From: Micromonospora sp. NBC_01796
GTDB lineage: Bacteria; Actinomycetota; Actinomycetes; Mycobacteriales; Micromonosporaceae
Length of the DNA: 64,000 nucleotides
Assembly: GCF_035917455.1 (NCBI RefSeq)
Contig: NZ_CP109078.1
Location: 4,634,001-4,698,000, forward strand
Reading direction: 5' to 3'
Below the pieces are notes generated by a model. It was not told where the DNA came from and searched no databases. It worked only from the letters and a program-made list of their open reading frames with translations. Made by a program: the position numbers and the translations under genes. Shown here one piece after another: positions 43,143 through 51,256 of the stretch; positions within the stretch are counted from its first letter, which is position 1, and each line of letters opens with the position of its first letter.

Positions 43143-44195
43143 ATGGCCCCGGACCGGCCTTCCGACCCACCGGCGTCGAAGGACGGGCCACCTGTGCCGG
43201 CGGACGGGTCACCTTCCCCGGTCGACGGGCCACCGGCGCCGGACGACGGGCCGTCGAGTCCGGTCCGGCTCTCCGGCACCTCCTGGTGGGCGGCGCTGCG
43301 GCGTACGGTCGCCGAGTTCCAGAAGGACAACCTGACCGACCTGGCGGCGGCGCTGACCTACTACAGCGTGCTGTCGATCTTTCCCGGCGTGCTGGTGCTG
43401 GTCTCCCTGCTCGGGCTTCTCGGCAAGCAGACCACCGACGACGTGCAGGGGACCATCCGGGACGTGGTCCCGCAGCCGGAGATCCAGCAGATCCTGGACG
43501 GCGCGATCAACCAGGTACGCGAGAACAGCGGCACGGCCAGCCTGGCGGCGATCCTCGGTCTGCTGACCGCGTTCTGGTCCGCCTCCGGTTACATCGGCGC
43601 GTTCATGCGGGCGTCGAACGCGATCTACGACGTCCCCGAGGGGCGGCCGATCTGGAAGACGCTGCCGATCCGGCTCGCCGTGACCGCCGTGATCGGGGTG
43701 ATGCTGCTGGCCAGTGCCCTGATCGTGGTGTTCACCGGGCGCCTGGCGGAGGTGGCCGGCAACGTGCTCGGGATCGGCGGGGCGGCGGTGACGGTCTGGG
43801 ACATCGCCAAGTGGCCGGTGCTGTTACTGCTGGTCACCCTGATGTTCGCGATCCTCTACTGGGCATCGCCGAACGCCCGGCAGGGCGGGTTCCGGTGGAT
43901 CACCCCGGGTGGTCTGGTGGCCGTGGTGGTCTGGCTGCTCGCCTCGGGTGGACTCGCCCTCTACGTGGTCAACTTCAACTCGTACAACAAGACGTACGGC
44001 ACCCTGGCGGCCGTGATCGTCTTCCTGGTCTGGCTCTGGCTGACCAACGTGGCGATCCTCGTCGGCGCCGAACTCAACGCCGAACTGGAGCGGGGGAGGG
44101 CGATCGCGGCCGGCTACCCGGTGGACAAGGAGCCGTACCTGGAGCTCCGCGACGATCGCACACTACGCAAGGCTGCGCGTCCGCCGAACGAATGA
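43143..44195 (+). CDS. YihY/BrkB family membrane protein
   Basis: The 350-residue protein has a Pro/Asp/Ser-rich N-terminus with a DGPPxPxDG repeat (about residues 13-45). The YihY core follows: 'FQKDNLTDLAAALTYYSVLSIFPGVLVLVSLLGLLG', 'SGTASLAAILGLLTAFWSASGYIGAFMRASNAIYDVPEGRPIWKTLPIR', 'GFRWITPGGLVAVVVWLLASGGLALYVVNFNSYNKTYGTLAAVIVFLVWLWLTNVAILVGAELNAELER'. Six helices are expected. Earlier annotation as ribonuclease BN is wrong; role in the envelope is unknown. The basic tail ends 38 bases before the conserved regulatory block. Confidence 0.92.
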   Translation: MAPDRPSDPPASKDGPPVPADGSPSPVDGPPAPDDGPSSPVRLSGTSWWAALRRTVAEFQKDNLTDLAAALTYYSVLSIFPGVLVLVSLLGLLGKQTTDDVQGTIRDVVPQPEIQQILDGAINQVRENSGTASLAAILGLLTAFWSASGYIGAFMRASNAIYDVPEGRPIWKTLPIRLAVTAVIGVMLLASALIVVFTGRLAEVAGNVLGIGGAAVTVWDIAKWPVLLLLVTLMFAILYWASPNARQGGFRWITPGGLVAVVVWLLASGGLALYVVNFNSYNKTYGTLAAVIVFLVWLWLTNVAILVGAELNAELERGRAIAAGYPVDKEPYLELRDDRTLRKAARPPNE

Positions 44196-44232
44196 GTTTT
44201 CTTGATCAGGACGCTGCTTTTGCTGGAGAAGA

Positions 44233-44329
44233 CAAAAGTTCGTTCCAGATCTCCTGAAGCTCTAGACAGGTACGCCAGAAGGCTCCTACTGTGTCGGGCA
44301 CAACACCTCGACGTTGCGTCGATGTGAAC
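44233..44329 (+). promoter_or_regulatory. Bipartite regulatory block upstream of the ROK operon
   Basis: A 36-base block at 44233-44268 begins CAAAAGTT and ends GAAGCTCTAGACA, with GTTCCAGATCTCC between. It is followed 44 bases later by GTTGCGTCGATGTGAAC (44313-44329). Both parts recur, in the same order and nearly the same spacing (80 against 77 bases between their starts), at 59516-59608 upstream of the secreted sugar-dehydrogenase operon. Such shared non-coding sequence is best explained by a common transcription factor, most simply the ROK protein encoded immediately downstream. Confidence 0.7.
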
Positions 44330-44354
44330 AGACCCGACCGGGAGGTGAGTCCAC

Positions 44355-45533
44355 GTGCGTACGGCGGAGCCACTCCACCTCCGGTTGCTGCGACTGCTCC
44401 GTGACCAGGGAGCCGTCTCCCGCGCCGAACTCGCCGACCGGCTGGAGATGCCCCGACCGCGCCTGCTCGCCGAGCTGGACCGGTTGGTGAACGCCGGCTA
44501 CGTCGCCGAGGCGGGGCTCGCCGCGTCACGGGGCGGTCGCCGGTCCACACTGGTCGAACTCAACCCCGCCCTGCGGTTCGCCGCGGTGGACCTGGGTGCG
44601 AGTTCGATCGACGTCGAGGTGGTCAACGGCCGCCTCGAACCGGTGATCGCGTACACCGAGGCGAGCGACATCCGCTCCGGCCCAAAGGTCGTTTTGCAGC
44701 GGGTCAACGAGCTGCTGCACAAGGCCAAGGTGGAGGGCGCGTACGAGCGGCTCGACGCGGTCGGCATCGGCGTACCCGGCCCGGTGAGTTTCCGGGACGG
44801 TGTGCCCGTGTCCCCGCCGATCATGCCGGGGTGGGACCGTTTCCCCGTACGTGAGCTACTCACCCGCGAGCACAACTGCCCCGCGGTGGTGGACAACGAC
44901 GTCAACATCATGGCGATCGGAGAACGGCACGGAGGTGTCGCCCACTCGGTGGACGACTTCCTCTTTGTCAAGATTGGCACCGGTATCGGGTGCGGGATCT
45001 ACCTGACCGGCGAGGTCTACCGGGGCACCGACGGATGTGCCGGCGACATCGGCCACATCCAGGTCGACTCGCACGGTCCGATGTGTTCATGTGGCAACGT
45101 CGGCTGCCTGGAAGCGCTGTTCAGCGGCGCCGCCATGGCAAAGGACGCCACGGTCGCGGCTCGCAGTGGCGCATCACCGGTGCTGGCCGAGCGGCTCGCG
45201 GCGAGCGGTGCGGTCACCGCCCTGGACGTCGCCGAGGGCGCCGTCGAGGGGGACGTGACCTGTATCCGGCTCATTCGTGACGGCGGGCGCCGGGTGGGCG
45301 GAGTTCTCGCCGGCCTGGTCAGCTTCGCCAATCCATCGATGATCGTCATCGGAGGGGGGCTGGCCCAGTTGGGTCACATCCTGCTCGCGGAAATTCGCAG
45401 CGTGGTCTACCGGCGGTCGTTGCCGCTGGCCACCGGCAACCTGCCGGTGGTGCTTTCCGAACTCGGCCCACGGGCCGGGGTCACCGGCGCCGCGGTACTC
45501 GCCAGCGACGTCGCCTTCGGGGAGGCATTGTGA
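44355..45533 (+). CDS. ROK-family transcriptional regulator
   Basis: The 392-residue protein has an N-terminal winged HTH (about residues 8-65; 'LLRLLRDQGAVSRAELADRLEMPRPRLLAELDRLVNAGYV') and a full ROK sugar-kinase-like domain: 'AVDLGASSIDVEVVNG' and 'GIGVPGPVSF'. 'FVKIGTGIGCGIYLTGEVYRGTDGCAGDIGHIQVDSHGPMCSCGNVGCLEAL' carries the zinc-binding C-x-C-x4-C, around residue 240. It should sense a sugar or sugar phosphate and control the importer operon, whose first gene overlaps its stop as GTGA, and by shared sites probably also the secreted operon at 59.8 kb. Start GTG after GGGAGGTGAG. Confidence 0.93.
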   Translation: MRTAEPLHLRLLRLLRDQGAVSRAELADRLEMPRPRLLAELDRLVNAGYVAEAGLAASRGGRRSTLVELNPALRFAAVDLGASSIDVEVVNGRLEPVIAYTEASDIRSGPKVVLQRVNELLHKAKVEGAYERLDAVGIGVPGPVSFRDGVPVSPPIMPGWDRFPVRELLTREHNCPAVVDNDVNIMAIGERHGGVAHSVDDFLFVKIGTGIGCGIYLTGEVYRGTDGCAGDIGHIQVDSHGPMCSCGNVGCLEALFSGAAMAKDATVAARSGASPVLAERLAASGAVTALDVAEGAVEGDVTCIRLIRDGGRRVGGVLAGLVSFANPSMIVIGGGLAQLGHILLAEIRSVVYRRSLPLATGNLPVVLSELGPRAGVTGAAVLASDVAFGEAL

Positions 45534-47098
45534 GCGAGCAAGTCAGCACCGAACAGACAGATTCCGCACAACCCAATATCGTCCTGCGGCTCACCGACGT
45601 GGTGAAGACCTTCCCCGGCGTACGCGCGCTCGACGGCGTACAGCTCGAGGTACGGGCCGGCGAGGTGCACTGCCTGCTGGGCCAGAACGGCGCCGGCAAG
45701 TCCACCCTGATCAAGATCCTGTCCGGCGCGCACCAGCCCGACTCCGGGCAGGTCGAGTGGCTCGGCGAAGAGGTCAACTTCGCCAACCCGCAGGCCGCGA
45801 TGAAGGCCGGGATCGCCACCATCTACCAGGAACTCGACCTGGTCGACGACCTGTCGGTGGCGGAGAACGCCTTCCTCGGCCACGAGCCGCGTACCCTCGG
45901 CTTCGTCCGTCGGGCCAGGATGGAACGTCAGGCCAACGAGATCCTCGGTCGGCTCGGCCACGGCGAGATCCCGTCGAGCCGGATGGTCAGGTCCCTGCCG
46001 GCCGCCGGCAAGCAGATCGTCAGCATGGCCCGCGCACTCTCGCACGACGCCCGGCTGATCATCATGGACGAGCCGAGCGCGGTGCTGGCCCACGACGAGG
46101 TCGGCAACCTGTTCCGGATCATCCGCGAGCTGACCGCACAGGGCATCGCGGTCATCTACATCTCGCACCGGATGGACGAGCTGCGCGAGATCGGCGACCG
46201 GGTCACCGTACTCAAGGACGGCCGGACCACGGCGGCGAACCTGCCCGCCCGGACCACCCCGACCAAGGACCTGGTCAGCCGGATGACCGGCCGCAACATC
46301 GAGTACGTCTTCCCCGAGCGTCCGGCCGCGGCGACCGCCGTCACCGAGGCCACCGAACTGCTCCGGGTCGACGGGCTCTGCCGCGAGGGCGAGTTCCAGA
46401 ACGTCTCGCTCGACGTCCGCGCCGGTGAGATCGTCGGCATCGCCGGGCTGGTCGGATCCGGCCGGTCGGAGCTGCTGGAGTGCATCTACGGTGCCCGCCG
46501 GGCACAGTTCGGCACCGTCACGATGAACGGGCGCAAGCTGCGTTCGGGCAGCGTGGGCGCGGCCGTCAAGGCCGGCATGGGCATGGCACCGGAGGAGCGC
46601 AAGAGCCAGGCGCTGCTGCTCGGCGAGCCGATCTACCGCAACGTCACCCTGGCCACGTTCACCCGGTACGCGAGCTTCGGCTTCACCAACGCAGGCAAGG
46701 AACGCGCCGAGGCGGAGCAGATCGCCGACTCACTGGAACTGCGCCCGCGCGACGTACGCCGGGCCGTACGCACGCTCTCCGGCGGTAACCAGCAGAAGGT
46801 GGTGGTCGGGCGCTGGCTGCTCGGCGACACCCGACTGCTGCTGCTGGACGAGCCGACCCGGGGTGTCGATGTCGGCGCCCGCGCCGAGCTCTACCAGGTG
46901 ATCCGTGCTCTCGCCGAGCGTGGGGTGGGCGTCCTGCTGGTCTCCAGCGAGGTGCCCGAGGTGCTCGGCCTGGCCGACCGTGTGCTGGTCATGCGGGAGG
47001 GGCGGGTCGTGCGCGAGGCGCCGGCCGGCGAACTTGACGAAGACACTGTGCTCGACCTCGTCATGTCGGGGTCGCTGATGGAAGGTGCGCCAGCATGA
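45530..47098 (+). CDS. Sugar ABC transporter, double ATPase (RbsA/MglA-like)
   Basis: The 522-residue protein has two ABC domains. The first has Walker A 'GQNGAGKST', Walker B 'LIIMDEPSAVL' and 'ISHRMDEL'. Its signature is 'LPAAGKQIVSMARAL' instead of the usual LSxGxxQ. The second has the family's degenerate Walker A 'GLVGSGRSELLE', a canonical signature 'LSGGNQQKVVVGRWL' and 'LLLLDEPTRGVDVGA'. This is the CUT2 architecture for monosaccharides such as ribose, galactose or inositol. It overlaps ROK upstream and the permease downstream by four bases each. Confidence 0.95.
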   Translation: MSEQVSTEQTDSAQPNIVLRLTDVVKTFPGVRALDGVQLEVRAGEVHCLLGQNGAGKSTLIKILSGAHQPDSGQVEWLGEEVNFANPQAAMKAGIATIYQELDLVDDLSVAENAFLGHEPRTLGFVRRARMERQANEILGRLGHGEIPSSRMVRSLPAAGKQIVSMARALSHDARLIIMDEPSAVLAHDEVGNLFRIIRELTAQGIAVIYISHRMDELREIGDRVTVLKDGRTTAANLPARTTPTKDLVSRMTGRNIEYVFPERPAAATAVTEATELLRVDGLCREGEFQNVSLDVRAGEIVGIAGLVGSGRSELLECIYGARRAQFGTVTMNGRKLRSGSVGAAVKAGMGMAPEERKSQALLLGEPIYRNVTLATFTRYASFGFTNAGKERAEAEQIADSLELRPRDVRRAVRTLSGGNQQKVVVGRWLLGDTRLLLLDEPTRGVDVGARAELYQVIRALAERGVGVLLVSSEVPEVLGLADRVLVMREGRVVREAPAGELDEDTVLDLVMSGSLMEGAPA

Positions 47099-48165
47099 GT
47101 GACGCGACCGCGACCGCGGTGGCCGAGACCCCGCAGCACGGCGGCGCCACGCCCCCGGCCAAGGGCGGCAAGTGGCGTGGTGACCTGGGCGAGTCGATCA
47201 CCCGCAACCTGGGCCTGCTGGGCGTACTGGCGCTGCTGATCATCATCGGCGCGGTCACCCAGCCCGACCTGTACGGCGACTCCTCCTGGGTGTGGAGCAA
47301 CGTCCTGTCGATCCTCCAGCTCGCCTCCGTGGTCGGTGTGGTCACCGTCGGGATGACCTTCGTGATCATCGGCGGCGGCATCGACCTCTCGGCCGGCGCG
47401 ATCGTGGCGCTGGCCGGGGTGTGGGCCACCACGGTCGCCACCCAGAGCTACGGCGCCGCTGGCATGATCTTCACCGCGATCATCGTCGGTACGGCCGTCG
47501 GGCTGGTGAACGGCCTGTTGATCTCGTATGGCCGGTTGGTGCCGTTCATCGCCACTCTGGCCATGCTGGTCGCCGCCCGAGGGCTGGCCGCCCAGATCTC
47601 CGGCAAGCAGACCCAGGTCTCGGCGAACACCTTCATCAACGGGATCGCCGCGAACAAGTTCCTCGGCATCCCGATCCTGGTCTACATCTTCGCCGGGGTG
47701 GTCGCCGTCGGCTGGGTGCTGCTCAACCGCACCACCTTCGGTCGCCGTACGGTCGCCGTCGGGGGTAACCCGGAGGCGGCCCGGCTCGCCGGAATCAACG
47801 TCAAGTGGCACAGCCTGCTGCTCTACGGGCTCTCCGGGCTCTGCTGCGGGATCGCCGCGATCATGCTGACCGCACAGGCCAACTCGGCCCAGGCGGCCAT
47901 GGGCAACCTCTACGAACTCGACGCGATCGCCGCCGCGATCATCGGCGGCACGCTGCTGAGCGGGGGCCGGGGCACAATCATCGGCTCCGTACTCGGTGTG
48001 ATCATCTTCGCCACGATCACCAACCTGTTCGCGATCAACGGCCTGCCGGTCGAGGTCCAGAACATGGTCAAGGGCGGCATCATCGTCGCCGCCGTACTGG
48101 TCCAGCAATTCCGGTTCAAGTCGGTAACCCAGCTCTTCGCGCGGAACAAGGTCACCACGACCTGA
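47095..48165 (+). CDS. Sugar ABC transporter permease (RbsC-like, CUT2)
   Basis: The 356-residue permease of the BPD_transp_2 family has ten or so helices. Characteristic regions are 'VVGVVTVGMTFVIIGGGIDLSAGAIVALAGV', 'GMIFTAIIVGTAVGLVNGLLISYGRLVPFIATLAMLVAARGLAAQISG', and 'FGRRTVAVGGNPEAARLAGINVKWHSLLLYGLSGLCCGIAAIML' (the GxNxxAARLSGI EAA-like motif). It forms a homodimer with the double ATPase for monosaccharide or cyclitol uptake. ATGA overlap with the ATPase gene. The N-terminus is a 30-residue cytoplasmic Ala/Lys-rich stretch. Confidence 0.94.
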   Translation: MSDATATAVAETPQHGGATPPAKGGKWRGDLGESITRNLGLLGVLALLIIIGAVTQPDLYGDSSWVWSNVLSILQLASVVGVVTVGMTFVIIGGGIDLSAGAIVALAGVWATTVATQSYGAAGMIFTAIIVGTAVGLVNGLLISYGRLVPFIATLAMLVAARGLAAQISGKQTQVSANTFINGIAANKFLGIPILVYIFAGVVAVGWVLLNRTTFGRRTVAVGGNPEAARLAGINVKWHSLLLYGLSGLCCGIAAIMLTAQANSAQAAMGNLYELDAIAAAIIGGTLLSGGRGTIIGSVLGVIIFATITNLFAINGLPVEVQNMVKGGIIVAAVLVQQFRFKSVTQLFARNKVTTT

Positions 48166-48259
48166 GGCACCGCAACCTCCAGGTGACGCCGCACCCAGGC
48201 GCTCGCCGGACCCAACATATCCGCACACCCCCACCATTCAAAGAAAACAGGAGGTCGTT

Positions 48260-49309
48260 ATGACCCAGCAAGCGCGCGACCTGTCGCGCCGCCGGCTGAT
48301 GTTCGGCGGGGCCGCGCTCGGCGCCGGTGCCCTGCTCACCGCCTGCACCAGTAACGAGGCTTCGGCACCCGAGGGCCAGACCAAGGTCGCCGACGCGTCG
48401 GCCGCGGCACCGGGCAAGCCGGTCACCATCGGCTTCTCCGCTCCGGCCGCCGACCACGGCTGGCTCGCCGCCATCACCACCAACGCCAAGGCGCAGGCCG
48501 GGCTCTACTCGGACGTCACCTTCAAGACGGTCGAGGCCGGTGCCGACGCACCCGCCCAGCTCGCGGCGCTCCGTACGCTGATCGCGCAGAAGCCGGACGT
48601 CATCGTCCTGCTCCCGCACGACGGCAAGGAGCTCAACGCCTTCGGCCTGGAGGCCATGAAGGCCGGCATCCCGGTGGTCAACCTCGACCGGGCGTTCCCG
48701 GACGCGCTGGCCTACCGGCTGCAGATCAAGGGCGACAACTACGGCATGGGCGTCTCCGCCGGTAAGTACATCGGCGAGCAGATGAAGGCCAAGAACATCG
48801 CCAACCCGATCATCGGTGAGATCCCGGGTATCGACTCGCTGGAGCTGACCCAGGAGCGCTCGGCCGGCTTCAAGGCCGAGCTGGCCACCTTCGGCTTCAC
48901 CGTGGCCCGGCGGATCCCGGCGGAGTTCACCGCCGACACCGGCCGGGTGGCGGCGTCGCAGCTCCTCCAGGCGCTGCCGAAGGTCGACGCGGTCTGGAAC
49001 CACGACGACGACCAGGGCATCGGTGTGCTGGCCGCCATCACCCAGGCCAACCGCAGCGAGTTCATCATGGTCGGTGGCGCCGGCTCCAAGGCCGCCATCG
49101 ACGCGATCGCCGCGGACAACAGCGTGCTGAAGGCGACCGTCACCTACAGCCCCTCGATGGCATCCTCGGCGATCACGTTGGCTCGCCTGATCGGACAGGG
49201 CAAGGGCATGTCCGACCTGGTCGAGCTGCAGGTCCCGAAGGAGATCACTCTCACTTCGGAGACCATCACCAAGGAGAACGCGAGCACTTACAGCAAGCTC
49301 GGGTTCTGA
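48260..49309 (+). CDS. Sugar-binding lipoprotein (RbsB-like, CUT2)
   Basis: The 349-residue protein has a signal with 'SRRRLMFGGAALGAGALLTAC' (lipobox LTAC, twin-arginine-like start) and a periplasmic-binding-protein I fold. Recognisable regions are 'VTIGFSAPAADHGWLAAITTNAKAQA', 'LRTLIAQKPDVIVLLPHDGKELNAFGLEAMKAGIPVVNLDRAF', 'IIGEIPGIDSLELTQERSAGFKAEL' and 'VDAVWNHDDDQGIGVLAAI'. It captures a sugar or cyclitol outside the membrane and hands it to the permease. CAGGAGG precedes the ATG. A 94-base gap from the permease gene may hold a secondary ribosome or regulatory site. Confidence 0.94.
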   Translation: MTQQARDLSRRRLMFGGAALGAGALLTACTSNEASAPEGQTKVADASAAAPGKPVTIGFSAPAADHGWLAAITTNAKAQAGLYSDVTFKTVEAGADAPAQLAALRTLIAQKPDVIVLLPHDGKELNAFGLEAMKAGIPVVNLDRAFPDALAYRLQIKGDNYGMGVSAGKYIGEQMKAKNIANPIIGEIPGIDSLELTQERSAGFKAELATFGFTVARRIPAEFTADTGRVAASQLLQALPKVDAVWNHDDDQGIGVLAAITQANRSEFIMVGGAGSKAAIDAIAADNSVLKATVTYSPSMASSAITLARLIGQGKGMSDLVELQVPKEITLTSETITKENASTYSKLGF

Positions 49310-49327
49310 TCTAAGGGGAGGCCCACC

Positions 49328-50536
49328 TTGTCCACTGTAGATAGCGAGCTGCGGGTCGGCATGGTCGGCTACGCGTTCATGGGCGCCGCGCACTCACAGG
49401 CGTGGCGCACCGTGAACCGCGTATTCGACCTGCCGACACGAGCCCGGATGGCCCTGATCTGCGGCCGGGACGAGTCGAAGGTGGCCACGGCCGCCGATCG
49501 GCTCGGCTGGGACGGGTACACCACCGACTGGCGTGACCTGATCAACCGGGACGACATCGACGTGATCGACGTCTGCACCCCGGGTGACAGCCACGCCGAG
49601 ATCACGATCGCGGCGTTGGCGGCGGGCAAGCACGTACTGTGCGAGAAGCCGCTGGCCAACTCCGTGGACGAGGCTCGCGCCATGGTCGCCGCCGCGGCCA
49701 AGGCACAGGCGTTGGGCGTACGGTCCATGTGCGGGTTCAACTACCGCCGGGTCCCCGCGGTCACCCTCATGCGTCAACTGGTCGAATCCGGCCGGCTCGG
49801 CGTCATCCGGCACGTACGTGCGGTCTACCTGCAGGACTGGATTGTCGACCCGCAGTTCCCGCTGGTCTGGCGGTTGCAGCGGGACAGGGCGGGTTCCGGG
49901 GCGCTGGGTGACATCGGCGCGCACATCATCGACCTGACCCAGTACGTGACCGGACAGCGGATCACCGGGGTCAGTGCGATCACCGAGACGTTCGTCAAGG
50001 AGCGGCCGTTGCCGGCGGAGTCCAGCGGGTTGGCCGCCTCCACCGGTAACGGATCCGTCGCCACCGGTGAGGTGACCGTCGACGACGCCGCCGTCTTCGT
50101 GGCGCGGCTCGACGGCGGGGCACTGGCCACGTACGAGGCGAGCCGCTTCGCGACCGGGCGCAAGAACGCGCTGCGGGTCGAGATCAACGGATCGCTCGGC
50201 TCGGTGGTGTTCGACCTCGAACGCCTCAACGAGCTGGAGTTCTACGAGGCCAGCGGCCCGACCGCCGAGCAGGGCTTCAACCGGATCCTGGTGACCGAGG
50301 GCGACCACCCGTACATGTCCGCGTGGTGGCCGCCGGGACACATCATCGGTTACGAGCACTCGTTCACGCACGAGATGCGCGACTTCCTGGAGGCGATCGC
50401 CACCGGGACCGATCCGACCCCGTCGTTCGCCGACGCCCTCCAGGTCCAGCTCGTGCTGGACGCGGTGGTGCGCTCGGCGGAGCTGGGCTCGTCGTGGACC
50501 GAGGTCGAGCCGACGCTCGTCACGGTCGCCGCCTGA
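49328..50536 (+). CDS. Gfo/Idh/MocA-family oxidoreductase
   Basis: The 402-residue NAD(P)-dependent dehydrogenase starts with TTG after AGGGGAGG. The Rossmann domain shows 'VGMVGYAFMGAAHSQAW', 'DVIDVCTPGDSHAEITIAALAAGKHVLCEKPLANSVDEARAMV' (the EKP motif with catalytic Lys) and 'GFNYRRVPAVTLMRQLVESG'. The C-terminal substrate domain has 'DIGAHIIDLTQYVTGQRITGVSAI'. Members oxidise sugars, inositol or glycosides, including C3 oxidation to 3-keto-glycosides. Position at the end of a CUT2 operon fits oxidation of the imported compound. Substrate not determined. Confidence 0.94.
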   Translation: MSTVDSELRVGMVGYAFMGAAHSQAWRTVNRVFDLPTRARMALICGRDESKVATAADRLGWDGYTTDWRDLINRDDIDVIDVCTPGDSHAEITIAALAAGKHVLCEKPLANSVDEARAMVAAAAKAQALGVRSMCGFNYRRVPAVTLMRQLVESGRLGVIRHVRAVYLQDWIVDPQFPLVWRLQRDRAGSGALGDIGAHIIDLTQYVTGQRITGVSAITETFVKERPLPAESSGLAASTGNGSVATGEVTVDDAAVFVARLDGGALATYEASRFATGRKNALRVEINGSLGSVVFDLERLNELEFYEASGPTAEQGFNRILVTEGDHPYMSAWWPPGHIIGYEHSFTHEMRDFLEAIATGTDPTPSFADALQVQLVLDAVVRSAELGSSWTEVEPTLVTVAA

Positions 50537-51162
50537 CCCGGCACCACCCGCATACCCAGTCACATCCACCCGTGGCGGTGCGCCAACACCCCCACCCGAC
50601 GAGCTTTCCGGGCTGATCAGCGAGGGTCCGGTCGCGGTTGCGCCCCGCGGCCGGAGCAGGGTCACCCGGAGGGCGTACGCACCGCCGGAGTCCGCCAGGA
50701 CCACGGCGGCGTACGGAAGTAACGCGGTCGTCCGGTACGGCCGGACCGGGATTCCCCGGTCGTACCGGACGCCCAGTAGCCCGACCGGCCCCGACCCCCG
50801 GGGCCGCCCTACCACTACCACCACCACCTGCCCCGACCCCCGGGGCCGCACGATCCGGACGACATTCCCGATGGCTACGCCGTAGCCGCGGGTTCGGCCC
50901 GGGGCCCCCGTCCCGGACCGCATCCGATGACAACTACATCAGGGAAGGACTCCGGCTGGCGCGGCGCTTGCGAAATCGCCGCCGTACCAGCCGGCACGAC
51001 GCGGGGGAGGCAAGGTCGCGACGCCGACCGACCTTGCCTGCCAGCCCCGTCCGCCCGTACCTGCCGGGTTCCGCGAACAACGCCGTTGCCGCCGACTCCG
51101 GCGCTGTTCGAGGGACGCCATCCGAGCAGGTCGGGCGGGCGGGGTGCTCTTCCACCACGCCG
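50537..51162. other. Long spacer before the Ebo operon, no gene recognised
   Basis: No ORF here has a plausible protein; those that cross it are Arg/Pro-rich shadows. It contains a pair of 20-base direct repeats and leads into the promoter at 51163. Its size (over 600 bases) suggests room for one or more regulatory sites. Confidence 0.5.
50788..50849. repeat. 20-base GC-rich direct repeats
   Basis: GCCCCGACCCCCGGGGCCGC occurs at 50788-50807 and again at 50830-50849. Each copy contains the palindrome CCCCCGGGG-type core, so each may form a short hairpin. The copies are separated by 22 bases rich in CCA triplets. Confidence 0.8.
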
Positions 51163-51191
51163 TTGACTTTCCAGCACGCCAGTATTGATAC
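51163..51191 (+). promoter_or_regulatory. Promoter of the Ebo operon
   Basis: TTGACT (51163-51168) and TGATAC (51186-51191) are spaced by 17 bases, a near-ideal sigma-70 (HrdB-like) promoter. The predicted start is about 59 bases before the first ATG. The conserved block of the ROK operon is not present here, so the Ebo operon may be expressed independently. Confidence 0.65.
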
Positions 51192-51256
51192 CGGCGCATC
51201 CGTCAAACCCCCACGGATGTCGCCGTGCAGTTCCCCGCGCGAGGAAGGAGCACAAC

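Noticed and set aside
49394-50923. A 509-codon minus-strand frame over the Gfo/Idh gene and spacer
   Set aside because: The plus-strand gene has clear Rossmann and EKP motifs; the minus frame is its codon-position shadow extended into the GC-rich spacer.
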